From Sipunculus nudus (Eukaryota; Annelida; Sipuncula; Golfingiida; Sipunculidae): 64,000 nucleotides of DNA. The notes beneath the pieces are model-generated. The model saw nothing but the letters and a program-made list of their open reading frames with translations, searched no databases and was not told the origin of the DNA. The position numbers and the translations under genes are program-made. This document shows, piece after piece, positions 11,868-24,464 of the stretch. Position 1 is the stretch's first letter. Each line of letters opens with the position of its first letter. Location: positions 19,629,867-19,693,866 of the forward strand of contig CM049308.1 in NCBI GenBank assembly GCA_026874595.1, in the 5' to 3' direction.

Positions 11868-13239
11868 TCATTATGACTTAGAAAGTAGCCAGCACTATGT
11901 ACTTCTTTGTACTTAAGAGCATGCTATTTTGGCAGAGCTCAAATTTCGCGAACTGACATGGACTGAACTTAAACGAGCGCGATTTTTCGCGCAACGCCTC
12001 TTTTTTACTCAAATTGAAATTTAAGTTAAAATACTTGCATCCCAAGAGTCTATACAGTGACGCATTTGGTGAACACAAATCGGCGCTACGTAGCAGCCGA
12101 CGCATTATTATTGTTCAAGCTTTGTTCTCGCAAAAAAAGACCCCCAGATAATTAGTATTAAAACTATATTCTCGCGATTAACTTCTTTTACCCCAATTTG
12201 CTTAATGTATCATACTATAATTTGGATCAATAGCATTTTTTCCCGATCATGCATTTGTCGAGAATGAAGACACCCTCGCATTATTCGCGATAATTGCATG
12301 CTCTCGAAAATTTCCGGGATCACAGTATTTCACACTAAACCGCCAAGAGACAGACACCAGAAATGTTATATAAAATGATGTTATTCTAGATGTTTTGGTA
12401 AATTCCACTGATCTCACAATTTCTTTGTGTAATTTGATAATAAGAAATGTTTCCATTTTATCCATTCGGTTCTCTGGCTTTACATACGCAAGTGTCTGAG
12501 AAATATAGTATACAGTAAGCACTCTGTTACACAAGCCCTGTTGACGAGGCCTTCCTGAGACTTGACACTGATCCATCCAGGGATTGACAACCTGAATAGC
12601 ATTGAAGATTTGATCCTAAAATGATCTCATGCAATAAATTTAGGTTATTTCTCTTGATCTGACACGTCTACTGTTTTTTCACTGTAGTAGTCTATCTCAA
12701 TTACCTGATACGTTTGTAGTCACGAGATGGTATTAATCAGGACATATTTCTACCTTTTAATTATGTTTTACACTTTTTGGAAATGTGACAGTGATTTAGA
12801 CTTAGACCGACAGCTTAAAATTACACGAGGGATCTGACAGGGGTTCTATTTTTTGTACTTTTTTAATTTTAACCATCACTTTTTCAACATATTGCATTTT
12901 TACTGTGGTTACAATACGTATTTGTAAAATGTGTGGGATTTGCATGTGGCCAGTTTTTGAAAATGAGAATTTTGTGGAAAACAAAGGGGAAGGTTGTGAA
13001 AATGTTGTTTTTCCCGTACCATTTTGACACATTTATTTAAATAGTGTCAAGAAGAATGTATGTATTGGAAATAATAATAATAATTAACTAATACGCGACT
13101 ATTCCATTAATTTTATGAATATATATATACATATACACACATATATATGTATATTTAAATATATGTCAATTTCTGCACTTTATTAGTTAATTTTATATAC
13201 ACACAAAAGGATAAGTACTAAAATACTTATATCATTGTT
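11868..13239. other. no recognised feature
   Basis: Contains several TCGCGA-rich words (around 11,950-12,300). Short frames on the minus strand (for example 12,247-12,576) match nothing known to me. Confidence 0.45.
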
Positions 13240-13249
13240 TGGTGAAAGG

Positions 13250-13410
13250 TGGTCATCCTTCTGGAACCAAGGTTGTAGACATAACCATGTGGGTTCTCAG
13301 GTGAAATGTGGTCATCTGTGACAGCTATAGTTCCTTCTGGAACAAAGGTTCTAGACAGAACCATGTGGGTTTTCAGAAGAACCCACAAGAACCTTTTTTT
13401 CTAACAGTGT
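13250..13410 (+). repeat. 78-bp imperfect tandem pair with hairpins
   Basis: CCTTCTGGAACNAAGGTT followed by TAGACA-AACCATGTGGGTT occurs at about 13,257 and 13,334. Within the second unit, AGGTTCTAGACAGAACC and GTGGGTTTTCAGAAGAACCC both fold back on themselves. It looks like a decayed foldback repeat. Confidence 0.65.
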
Positions 13411-14733
13411 ACCTGTATATTATGTCCACTTTCTCTTTTCTTTTTATTTTGGTATTTGACTGCAACCATCAACGCAGCCCATCTTGTATGTCTGGAGCTA
13501 AATACCTGAAGTATCACTGTTCTGTTAAAATACACACACATGTACATTTTACATTTGTATAATTCCATAAGCAATATTTAAAGTGGACCGCTACTTCTTG
13601 TTCGAGAAATTGTCAAATCATGATTATTACCATTTAACAGAATTCAAGTATGCAAACTTAAAACCATTGTCTAGGATCATATACCTCTGCCTTGGGTTGG
13701 CAACTAAGGCTAAGTTAATTTGTTATAGATACTTTGCGGACACATACATGGGGTATACCTATATACCGCCTGAAACATTTATTGAAACTTATGTACAACT
13801 TCGTCGATATAATATTTTTTCTAGTAGTTCTTCCATTTTCATCGTTATTTTAAGTATACATTTTATGTTATTTCCTCGTTGAAAGTGAGTGATTGTATTT
13901 CTCCTTTTGTGATTCAGCCAAATGACATACCTGTGACTTTATTTTAAGTTAAATTATAGGCAAAATCCACTTGTGCTTAATAAGGTCAGAGGGCACTAGA
14001 CTTCTTTGTGGTGTCGCCAGGATTACTTACCTTGAATATGATGGATTTTTATAAAACACCGTAGAAATAATAATCAATATAATATCTAGCCTTAGTATAA
14101 ATATAGGATTTTCAGCAAAATCCATGCATATTTTAAATCCATGCAGTCTTTGGTGGTGACGTGATGACTTACCAATAATCTGATGGATTTTCATGAAACT
14201 CATTTGAATTTTAACAAATACTGTTTCCCACCTAAATTACATTCTCAGCAAAATTCGCACATATTTAATGAGGTCAGGGGTCAAAATATATGCAACGGGT
14301 GTATTATGCACCATTTGCAAGGCTCTTGTTATCAAAATGACTTGAATACCATATTTGCTACATTTCAAAGAAACTACTGTTTACATTCACATGCGTATGT
14401 TCACAGGAAAATTACTTATGCCGCATCACAAAAACGCCCACGCATTACCCCCTTCACTACATGTGTACCTATATGCCGCTGGTGTATAATTTAGGAGCCC
14501 CGGGGCATTGTGGGCCGTAGGTTACAAAGTATATACCCCCCCCCCCCCACACACACTTTTTAGTAAGGGGGATGGTCAATGTAATCATCCCCATGATATT
14601 CAGAGAATTAAATTTATATATTGGTAATGAAATATATTAATAATTAGAATTAAAGGCTTTGGTTCCATCTCTGAATTTACAATGAAATATTACATATTGA
14701 ATTAACATATCCTGGAAACATAGAACATTGTTT

Positions 14734-14738
<5 letters not shown>
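13411..14738. other. no recognised feature; poly-C tract near 14,530-14,548
   Basis: Apart from the homopolymer C run, nothing is recognisable. Open frames at 13,583-13,882 and 14,183-14,494 resemble no family. Confidence 0.45.

Positions 14739-14792
<54 letters not shown>
14739..14792. repeat. (TA)n microsatellite
   Basis: Uninterrupted TA run of about 27 units. It opens a 1.4-kb zone (14.7-16.1 kb) in which GTAAAGTGCTCTATGGCCTA recurs at about 14,815 and 15,870. Confidence 0.95.
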
Positions 14793-14795
<3 letters not shown>

Positions 14796-15627
14796 GGTTG
14801 TGTTACCCTCCGATGTAAAGTGCTCTATGGCCTACAGGCTAGGCCATACGCTCTTTACACAGCGCTTTACCTATAGGGCTACTACCTATATTGTAAGGCG
14901 CTGTTTTTTATGACCTCCTATCCTGAATTGCAACACCAGAGGGGAGCACTGTATTTTTGTCCAATCAGATCAGACCTTGTGCTGGAAGACAAAGCCAAGC
15001 TAGGAATACACGGAGCCAATCATATTCATTTCTTTTTGAGTGACAGCTCATCCCCCAGCGTAACCGTCTGACCAGGCCACAGGCTCAGAGAGAATTGCCC
15101 CTGACGTGGTTTGCTTAGGGCCTTGGGCACATAGGATGCTCGGCCGGTGAGCTGTAATTCAAACGAAACGTAACAACAAAGGCTGCGTGCACACCTCGAT
15201 GGCTGGTTTCAGTTCTGCAGACAACAGATACATGGCTACGCTAACACAGTCATAATGTCATAATCGAATCGGTCGATGATGCGAAAATGCAGAGGGAGCA
15301 ATTTAAATTCGACCAGAAACTCATCAAGCGGCGCTTGAAGCGCAGCAATGGGCGGAGCCAGGATGCCTGTCGTGTGTTTGTTAATTGGCATCTGATTGGC
15401 TGCTTGTCACATCATACGCACGTTTTTTTCAGTGGACAACGAACCGCCATCTGGAGTCTAAATATATCATAAACGGTCAAAGCTGGCAGCGTGAGTATCA
15501 GTTGCTTCTTTAGAAGCGCAAGATTTCCGCTGCCTCGGAAGCGTAGCTAGGCCAGAGCGGTATAAATCATCGGGTCGCATCCCATGAAACAGACTGTTGT
15601 GAATTAACAGTGTTGCTTTTTCTTGAA

Positions 15628-15718
<91 letters not shown>

Positions 15719-15920
15719 AAGATAAAGAGTGACACCCTTTAGACAGACACACAAAGTTAACACATTAGTAAGTCTGTCTAAAAGGCGTCACTCTTTGTCT
15801 TTACCTTCGCTTCGACTACAGACCATTCCGGCTCTGCCACTTATTACTTATATATATATATTGCTCCGTTGTAAAGTGCTCTATGGCCTACAGACCAGGC
15901 CAGAGCGGTATAACCTTGAA

Positions 15921-15981
<61 letters not shown>

Positions 15982-16170
15982 ATGGTGTGCTAACTTTGAT
16001 TATCCTCCCACGCCTGCGAGTCATCCCCTTCAGACAATAAAAGGTATATATATATATATATATTTATAATTATATTTATATTTATATTCGAGTGTGTCCT
16101 AACTATGATTACCCTCCGACGCCTGCGAGTCATCCCCCAACCCTTGAAGATAAACTGACGCCATGCACTG
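14793..16170. repeat. compound repeat zone with (TA)n islands
   Basis: Related pieces recur: GTAAAGTGCTCTATGGCCTA (about 14,815 and 15,870); GGCCAGAGCGGTATAA (about 15,551 and 15,899); and CCNACGCCTGCGAGTCATCC (about 16,006 and 16,117). (TA)n tracts lie at 15,630-15,715, 15,922-15,981 and 16,045-16,065. TATGGCCTACAGGCTAGGCC at 14,826 folds back on itself. Likely fragments of one decayed mobile element; no protein is recognisable. Confidence 0.55.
15717..15803. repeat. strong hairpin (about 31-bp arms)
   Basis: The left arm (15,717-15,748, containing AAAGAGTGACACCCTTTAGA) pairs with the right arm (15,772-15,803, containing TCTAAAAGGCGTCACTCTTT) with two or three mismatches and a ~23-nt loop. 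It sits directly after a (TA)n tract. It could be a small foldback element or the terminus of a larger one. Confidence 0.8.
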
Positions 16171-17069
16171 AACAAACCGTCACCCGCAGTGTCGTAAACT
16201 TGTGTGTCACGATTCTGCGCAGTGTCGGTCTATTGCCATGGATATGTGGTCACAGATGCTTAGCTTGGTCCCTGTATGTGTTAGTTAATTATATTACATG
16301 AATGAGGACCAGATCAAACACTAATTATCCTTAGTCAGTCACGAATATACAGTCAAAATTACAAATAGGTGATTACCTCATCCTGATAAAATGTGTATTG
16401 GCACGCAGGCCAGAATGACAATGATTAATTATAGTATTCGGCCATCTTAAACAGAAGCCAAGTACAAAATTTAATATGTTTTGATTGCATCGAATATAAA
16501 TGGGTGATCATGTGTTTTACCATATATTACATGAAATATTACTCTGTTTTATCACTTTAGTAGTATTGTAATAGTGTATCTTCCCTCAAGAAATATATCC
16601 TTTGTATACCCTTTATTTTTTTTATAGTGAATACTTTTATATATTTTTCCTCAATATGTTGGTTTAAAAACCAGGTTTCTCTTTTTTTTAGATATATCAT
16701 GAACCTTTTATTTAACAGCAAAGTTAATAAATATTTTTTTCCAGCATTTTTATTTGCTCCAACAAATTCCCTAAGTATTCTAATTTCAGACCCTTGACTG
16801 TATTACTACAATACATACAGTAAATACGGTGACACACGAGCGTTGGGAATATCCAATCATATTTAAAACAGAGGAAGTTTGATACATTTTCCTTAGTTCT
16901 ATAGACTTTACACAGCTGAATCGATTTAACAGATGAATATGCTATAGATAATTAATACCTTTATTATACTTCGTGGTGTCTTACCTGAGAGCCTTCTTCA
17001 AGCCAAAAGTACTGATATATCTCAAAGGACGTGCTAGAATGTTATTTCTAAAGGTTATGACAATTATAA
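16171..17069. other. no recognised feature
   Basis: AT-rich; nothing I can support. Confidence 0.45.
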
Positions 17070-17074
17070 GCTTA

Positions 17075-17215
17075 TGTAGCACAGGAGTAGAGCAAAGGAC
17101 TTGATGCTGGGAGATCTTGAGTTCGAATCTCAGCCGAGGCGGTGAGATTCTTCCCGGTCGGAAAACCAGGGTGAGAGCTCTGCATTTTAATGGAGAGGTC
17201 GTGCCCAATGGCCGT
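17075..17215 (+). mobile_element. tRNA-derived SINE-like repeat (family 2), copy 2
   Basis: The A-box region is decayed (GTAGCACAGGAGTAGAGC, about 17,076). The B-box GAGTTCGAATC lies at about 17,120. These are followed by CAGCCGAGGCGGTGAGATTC and CAGGGTGAGAGCTC, matching the order of elements at 3553-3680. Confidence 0.6.
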
Positions 17216-17373
17216 GTTTTGTTCACACATGCACGAGTGTGCCTTACGGGAGTTCGATCATCAGTGGTATGCAATCACTATCAGTGGTATAGAACGAATC
17301 ACCCAAAAATACAATACAGTGTCTCTTGATTATTGCACTATTATTTGCGTTGTTATTACCATGGCAATAATCA

Positions 17374-17374
<1 letters not shown>

Positions 17375-17429
<55 letters not shown>
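17375..17429. repeat. (TA)n microsatellite
   Basis: Long TA run with one ACATA interruption; the flanking sequence is also TATA-rich. Confidence 0.93.
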
Positions 17430-19973
17430 GTATATTAAAATATATATTACTATTTGTTATATATATTAACATATGTTTTACTTTTTGTTATTAATTAAGT
17501 AATCGTGCTTCGTGTTCTGTTCCATGTTACATGCTAGCATATCCTAATCTAATGAAAAAAAGAACCAAATAATACCGGCTTAATAATATAATATAATTCT
17601 TTCTCAATTGTTCGTTTTCTTCTTAATTGAATAGGTAACGCCAACTATATGTAATTTGTATATCTCATAAAAATGCGTAGAAATAAAGTGAAAGTATATA
17701 ATTTACCGTTTTGTGCAGATCTGATCATAGGGGGTGGAGGAAGCAAGATTACAAACTTTTTAGTTTCTTTTCAAGTGAAACAAAAGTTGTGAAACATAAA
17801 ATGTGGATAAATTGATAAATTCTTAATGGCCATATTAGGTTGTCACTTCTCTATATGTTATTTTCAAGGAAATATTTTCAAAGTGTTTCGCGAGGGTTTT
17901 ATTTTCGCGATTTACCATACAATAACTTACCTAATAACTATTATATAATATGCACGAAAAACTTAACTTTTGTACAAAGAGCTAAGGAACAGCGAACAGG
18001 TGGACATTATTCATGCGGTTGCGGCAGATATACAAAAGAATAGATATTTTTTATATGATCAAATCTTTGAATCACCGGTTACATAAAATGTATATTTGTG
18101 ATATCCTCGGGAACAAATAAAAAACTCACAGAATACCACTTAAAAATGACTTTAAAGTATATATACACTTAACTTAGGAACTTTACTGATAACAGTTTAC
18201 TAAATACTTGCATCAACACCTTTTTAAGCAAATAACCTTTGATAAACGCCTGACCAACTCTCCATGGGATTATTAGGTATAAGTAACTCCTTTTAATTTT
18301 TTATGTCTCAGAAAATGTGACACAAAAGGAACTTCTGTAATCCGGAAGGACACCAGGAATGCTTCTCGATCGATCGTTACAAGGCATTGTGCAAAAGAAG
18401 ATACACAAGCAAAGAACATGTCCTTGAACGATACATTAAAGTGTCTTCGAGGGGAAAATCTGAAATTTTACGGTTCGAAGCTTAATATTATGTAAATGGA
18501 TGTGGCTTTTTAATCGTTCATTACTGCTGAAGTGAAGGCCTGAACTCGCTTACCGACTTTTAAAGTCTCTATTTCTTGTTCTTAACTTTCAGAAGATTTT
18601 TTCCTCTCCACTGCATCATTGGAGCTTACCTAACACGCCAGAACTCCTACAAGGTCTTCATTGAAGCTTGGAACAGGACTGAACTCCTACAGGATTTGTT
18701 TTTAATGTCCATCAAGCCAGCTAATGATTACTTGAAGAGTTCAGCTGAGTGGAGCATTAGCTGGCAATCTTCTGATAAGCTTCTCCGTAGGGATGCAGGA
18801 GTTGCTAGGCACGAAGCAGTGATGAGGTATTAGGGGACCACACGACACTGGCAGCTTTCTTGGAAAATTGACAAACGATGCGCTCGCAGAAGATGCCAAA
18901 AGACCACCATCAATTTTGTACAATGATTTATTTTGAAAACACGATGATTATTATTTAATAACAGGTGTGATTGCGGGTATCTGTGTCTGTAAAACGTGAC
19001 AAACCAACTATCCCCGTGACAATGAGATGGATAAACGTCACTAAATGCTTGAAGAAAACGTAATGATCCCCATTGACCCAGTAAAGAAAGTAGAAAATTC
19101 AAAGGCTGTCACAGTTTCGCTGTCAACGGAAAATAACCTTATCAGTTTTAATAATTTTACTTTACTATTTTCTTGAATATTTTTGTCAAATTAAAGCGTT
19201 CCATTCATTTCTATGCTGGTTACCTGGTAATTATTTTAATTGCTATAATGGAGGCCAACTTTCATTAATGAAGCCTTTCGTAATTTATTTCCTATTTATA
19301 AAATGATTTAACCTCTTCTGGACTGAGTCTGGGAGTCTTATAATTTTCAATGTGTTTAATTTCTAGACAAATATTTCGGTCAATATTTTTAGAGGGATTT
19401 CTGAGGTACCCCAGTGTGCAATATCAGCGAGGAACGCACTTTAAGACTCTATGAGGCTGCAAATATTTTCGTAATTTCTTGCAACGCCTAATAGCCGACA
19501 AGTAAGCTGTCACTTGACATAAAGCAGAGCAATAGTTAACTTTTCCAGTATACTTTCAAACAACATTTGAAAAAAAAAAAAAAAAAACCAACATGAGTGA
19601 GAAAAATTCCGCTTTAAATCAGCATATAAGTAAATCCTCATTTTTTTTAAATTTCTGATCGTATGATTACAAACATGACTCGCACGGAATACTGGATGCC
19701 GTCAACTTGTATACGCGTTACAGGAACAGACTCGTTACAACAGAGGCAGAGTTTCAGTTTGGGTTGTGAGTTCACAGGTATTCTCTTGTGTTAATTCATC
19801 ATTCGTAACCTAATGATAAGATTATTGGCTGTTTACCACAATATGAATGCAACATGATTGAAGAAAACTGCGATGCATTCTTCGATATTGCTTGTATCAC
19901 GACTTGTCACGGCCAGTCATGCTCCTGATATGTGTTTTTACATTTGCGCTTTGACAACCGTGTGGAATGCAAC
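17430..19973. other. mostly featureless AT-rich DNA
   Basis: One stretch is noted separately (18,593-18,833). A poly-A run lies at 19,570-19,586. Nothing else is supported. Confidence 0.45.
18593..18833 (+). CDS. weak candidate exon, function unknown
   Basis: A pyrimidine-rich tract ending TTCTTAACTTTCAG (to 18,592) is a good 3' splice-site match. The following frame stays open about 80 codons to a TAG near 18,833. It includes AWNRTELLQDLFLMSIKPAN, not recognised as any family. A short direct repeat (GAACTCCTACA-GG, about 18,632 and 18,680) lies within it. It could be the end of a gene or chance. Confidence 0.15.
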
Positions 19974-20195
19974 ACAGGTGCTTGAATCCCTATTTATAAT
20001 AAAGTCTTCATATCTCCAATGTTCACAGAAATACTAGATGGAATCAGGTCAAACGACCTAATAATAAAACGGTCATACCGTGCTATCGCTTGTATTATGT
20101 GTCATTATCCAAGTGATAGCACGGTATATAACTGTTTTATTATTTATATTATGACACAAGGTGGGTAACTCGGCCAAAACCCTTTCGAGCGATAA
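19974..20195 (-). repeat. inverted partial copy of the 21-kb segment, with internal palindrome
   Basis: The reverse complement matches 21,100-21,265, sharing GTCGTTTGACCTGA, ACGGTATGACCGTTTTATTA and GACTTTATTATAAATAG. It additionally contains a palindrome: arms 20,060-20,092 and 20,112-20,147 (CGGTCATACCGTGCTATC against GATAGCACGGTATATAACTG). The match stops abruptly at CTTTCGA (about 20,193). Confidence 0.75.
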
Positions 20196-21031
20196 TGAAG
20201 GAAGTTACATTCTCGAACCGCTTATACTCGCTTTATCTTCCTTTTATGCGTAGTCCATATGATCTTTCAATACTACGGGAGTTACAGAATCAAATCAATC
20301 CAACTTCAATTGTTTTCAATCACCGATACAAGCTGCCTGGACAGGGTTGGGTTTTATCCAGATAAAACTTGTTTAATCCCGGACAATGGATAAAACTGAG
20401 TTTTATCCGGTTTAATCAAGTTTTATCCGGATTAAACAGGATTAAACTGGATCAAACTGAGAAACTTCTAAAATTTAATTAAGTTAACAATTATGTTAAT
20501 CAGGATAAATTAGTTCAGGAAGGTCTATTGATATATTAAAAAGATATATGCTTCATATATATGCTTCCAATTGGCAAGTTCCTCCAGGTTCAGGTTTCAC
20601 TGTTGTCAACGTAGCCACTTTATTATTTTATGCTATGTTATTCTTCCGGCTGGTGGTCAATTTTTTATTAGGATGTATCATCTTTAAAACATCTTCCTAA
20701 GCCACCAAAATTTTACATATAGACAAGGGCAGGCTACAGGGTGACATTTGCAGCCCATTGTCAACAACTTATGGGGAAACTTAGTCCGGTGGAGGGGGAT
20801 GCCTGAATAACTTTGATCCAATGGCGGTTTCTCCTCTCAGACTGTCATAACTAACCCTAGACTGGCCAAGTCAATGAAATGGCTCTGACAGAGATATCAA
20901 ACGGCTCTCACTGTGTCGCACTTAGTGTCGGTACTGCTACCACGCGGCAACTTCCATAACTACTTACCATTCTCTGACCCTCTTATTTCATCGACTGGTG
21001 AACTTGGGCAGTCCGGACAGTCAGCGATTAT

Positions 21032-22655
21032 ATTTTTTCACACCCAATCATGTCTTCGAAAACATTTCCAAACCTATATTCACAATTTGGAATGGCCGCC
21101 GTCGAAAGGTTTTTGGCGAGTTGCCTACCTTGTGTCATTATACAAGTAATAGCACGGTATGACCGTTTTATTATCGGGTCGTTTGACCTGAATCCGTCGT
21201 AGTATTTCTAAGAACATTCGAGATATGAAGACTTTATTATAAATAGAGATTTAAGCGCCTGTGATCTGGTGACCTCTGACCTCATTTAATATGCATTGAT
21301 CGCACTTAGGCGAAATATTTTATATATCAACATTTCTGATGAGTTTTATAATAATCCTTCATATTCTTCAAAAGTGGGCGCGGCGACACCACAAAGTAGC
21401 CAATGCTCCGTGACCTTATAAAATATGCTTGGATGTTGCCCATAATCAAACTCGTTGTTAAGTCTGTTGGTAAGTCGTTATGGTGAGTTTCGTGAAAATC
21501 CGTCAAGGCTCCGCCCCTGTAAGTTAACGCGGCGACACTAAGGTTAACCGACAGACGGCTCGTTGGACGGACAGAAAGATGGCACGACGGACGGTGGGTT
21601 TACCATAATTCTCCCTTCATATGACGGGCGTATAAAACTGAAGATGTAAACAGAATAAACACATATTGCATGTTACATGGTTTAAGATATATATATAAAA
21701 CAAGAATTTTTCCTATCCATCCTGGATCTCAACATGGCAACCGTTGTTTCTCAAGTGTCTTAAACTTGATCGTGCAGCACGCGCCAGGACAAACGTCAAT
21801 CGTACAATGATAGTTCTTAAATATGATTATACTGATTAGTTGTGAATCCTGTGATGATTATGACTAGATATCATGGCTTTAGAATTTTAATGAATGTTAA
21901 TTCTAATATAACCATGGTACATTTGATAAAAAAGGTAGGGCTTTTGCGCATATGTTCTTTAGCCGTTCATGCTCATCATGTTTCTCCCTCTCCACCCCCC
22001 CCCCCCCCCTCTCGTATGTACGTATCATGTCCAATGTACAACAATAACATAGAAATGTGAAAACTGGTTAAAGTCGAAAATTCCGGTTGTATGTCCTTTT
22101 GTTCCTCAATTACAGCATAAACATTAAAATACGGAAACTGATTTAAGTCGTTATATCTGGTAACATGTACGTATGTTGTCCAAATATTGCATTGGAATAA
22201 GATTGTCTCACTTGTTAAAACTGTGAATTCTGGTTGGAATTATCTCGTGGTATTTAGAGTAACCAATATGCACCGACCATGACACATAACAAATCACCAG
22301 CGTCTTTAATTAATTCCTGTCAAATCAATGTGTTCTCTTGTGCATCCGTTTATTATAATTCCATTATCGGTCTTCTATAGCACCTTAAGATCTAGATCAA
22401 GGCCGAGGTCAGATCATTACGACCCCCCCCCCCCCCCCCAACAAACCACAGACATCCACCGCTGGCCATCTCTCATTCAGGACACAGCATACTGACGTGC
22501 ATACTGACAATAACTACGTTGTATCAAGACGCTTGGTAAATCTCTAGTGTTTTTTTTTTTTGCCTTCTGCGGCAAATGTTGATTTAAGGTATGGGAATTT
22601 TATAACAATTTTTAATCAGAATTTAAACAATACTGAAGCATTTCAAAATAAAGAA
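21032..22655 (+). repeat. duplicated segment, copy A (inside the hAT element)
   Basis: Collinear and highly similar to 23,752-25,691, from TTTTTTCACACCCA to CATTTCAAAATAAAGAAAA. Copy A lacks the long (TA)n tracts, a ~45-bp internal duplication and a ~170-bp insertion found in copy B. Poly-C tracts differ in length. No coding potential. Confidence 0.88.
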
Positions 22656-22899
22656 AAGAAATGTTTGTTTTAAATATAACTTTATAGTAACATAATAATT
22701 TAGTCAACTAGAAAAATGTTTCTTAATAGAAATTTATTATTTTACAGTGGAAAGCTAAATTTATTATGAAATGTATACTTCACAGACAGTAAACACCCAA
22801 ACTTCGGGTAAAACTGGATAAAACCTGTTTTATCCGATCTGGATTATTCTGGATGAATCCAGTGGATTAAACCGGCTGCGGATAAAAATGCCAACCCTG
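22656..22899. other. right flank of the hAT element
   Basis: hAT-specific sequence after copy A. It contains the subterminal GATAAAAC words and the right terminus, but no gene. Confidence 0.6.
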
Positions 22900-22907
22900 T
22901 GCCTGGA

Positions 22908-23751
22908 TAACCTTTTGTCAGTGATTTTTTATTTTCGACGTCGTCCATTCCAAACGGTGGCCGTAGCGGGTCCGTCTAAAACGCGGAGAATCCGTGGAGA
23001 GATGGAGAATTCGCGGAGAATTCCTGGAGAATTGGCGGAGGGTGTTCATATGCAATGATACTTTTTAATGCACATTAAAATATCCAAATATATTACCCTT
23101 AACATAATTGGCACAGTTAAATGACCGAAATAATTAAAAAAAAACTACATAATTCATCATTTAATGCTAAACAATGTAGACTAACTGCCGAGTGAATGAG
23201 TTACGCAAATATAAAACCCGTGTGAGTCACCAGCTGACACTGACAGATCTTAAGACGAAACCGCAAAACACTTAATGTTTTAACAGTTTTTTAAACACTT
23301 AATGTTTCAGCCGTTTTTTTGTGCAAACCATTTACAGGCAGTTAACAATATATAATAAAATTAAAAATCTTGCTTTTACCTACATTTATTGATAGATAAG
23401 AACACTATCACCATTAATAGTGTTTCTGGACCAATTTACATGCACAAAATTTAATAAAAGTTAGCTAATGTATCAAATTGGCAATATGATTAAATAAAAT
23501 TAAAGTAAAAATAGTAAATATATATTGTGATCACAGTTAGAGAATTATATTTTTCCTTTTCCTTCTTTCTGACCATAAAAATAGTGAGTATAATAATAAT
23601 AAAAATAAAATGAAAAATATAACACAATGTACACATACATACAGCCATAGTACAAGGACTTATTTGTACACTCTTCATAAAACCATTTCATTAATTGTTT
23701 TAGTTATTTTAAAGACAAATGCACATTTTAATGAAATCACTTATTACATTT
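22908..23751. other. spacer between duplicated segments
   Basis: Contains an iterated GCGGAGAATTC-like stretch (22,982-23,040: GGAGAATCCGTGGAGAGATGG and similar). Otherwise AT-rich and unrecognised. Confidence 0.45.
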
Positions 23752-24404
23752 TTTTCACACCCAGTCATGTCTTGAATACATTTCCTAACCTATATTCACC
23801 ATTTGGAATGGCCGCCGTCGAATGGTTTTTGCCGAGTTGCCTACCTTGTGTCATTATATACAAGTGATAGCACGGTATGACCGTTTTATTATTGGGTCGT
23901 TTGATCCGTCGTAGTATTTTTAAGAGCATTCGAGATATGAAGACTTTATTGTAAATAGGGATTCAAGCGCCTACATGTGATCTGGTGACTTTATTATAAA
24001 TAGAGATTTAAGCGCCTGTGATCTGGAGACCTCTGACCTCATTTAATATGCATGGATCGCACTTAGGCGAAATATTTTATATATCAACATTTCTGATGAG
24101 TTTTATAATAATCCTTCATATTCTTCAAAAATTAGCGCGGCGACACCACAAAGTAGCCAATGCTCCGTGGCCTTAAAAAATATGCTTGGATGTTGCCCAT
24201 AATCGTCTGTTGGTAATTCGTTATGGTGAGTTTCTTAAAAATCCGTCAAAGCCCCGCCCCGGTAAGTTAACGAGGCGACATTAAGAGTTAACGGACAGAC
24301 GGCACGACGGACGGCGGGTTTACCATAATTCTCCCTTCATATGACGGGCGTATAAAACTGAAGATGTAAACAGAATAAACATACATTGCATGTTACATGG
24401 TTTA

Positions 24405-24405
<1 letters not shown>

Positions 24406-24458
<53 letters not shown>
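24406..24458. repeat. (TA)n microsatellite expanded in copy B
   Basis: About 26 TA units; the same site in copy A (about 21,686-21,697) has about 5. Confidence 0.95.

Positions 24459-24464
<6 letters not shown>

Larger units (their letters stand above)
20342..22899. mobile_element. hAT-type transposon (non-autonomous or decayed)
   Basis: The left end begins CAGGGTTGGGTTTTATCC; the right end reads GGATAAAAATGCCAACCCTG, an imperfect inverted repeat. An exact 8-bp target duplication TGCCTGGA lies immediately outside both ends (20,334-20,341 and 22,900-22,907). 8-bp duplications with CAGGG termini are typical of hAT elements. Subterminal DNA (20,350-20,460 and 22,800-22,880) is packed with GTTTTATCC/GGATTAAAC words on both strands. 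No transposase is readable. The middle (about 21,032-22,655) is a segment that also occurs outside the element at 23,752-25,691, so it is probably a nested insertion. Confidence 0.88.

Noticed and set aside
15467-16175. Several frames of 60-103 codons in the (TA)n zone
   Set aside because: Their length comes from Tyr-Ile translation of TA repeats.
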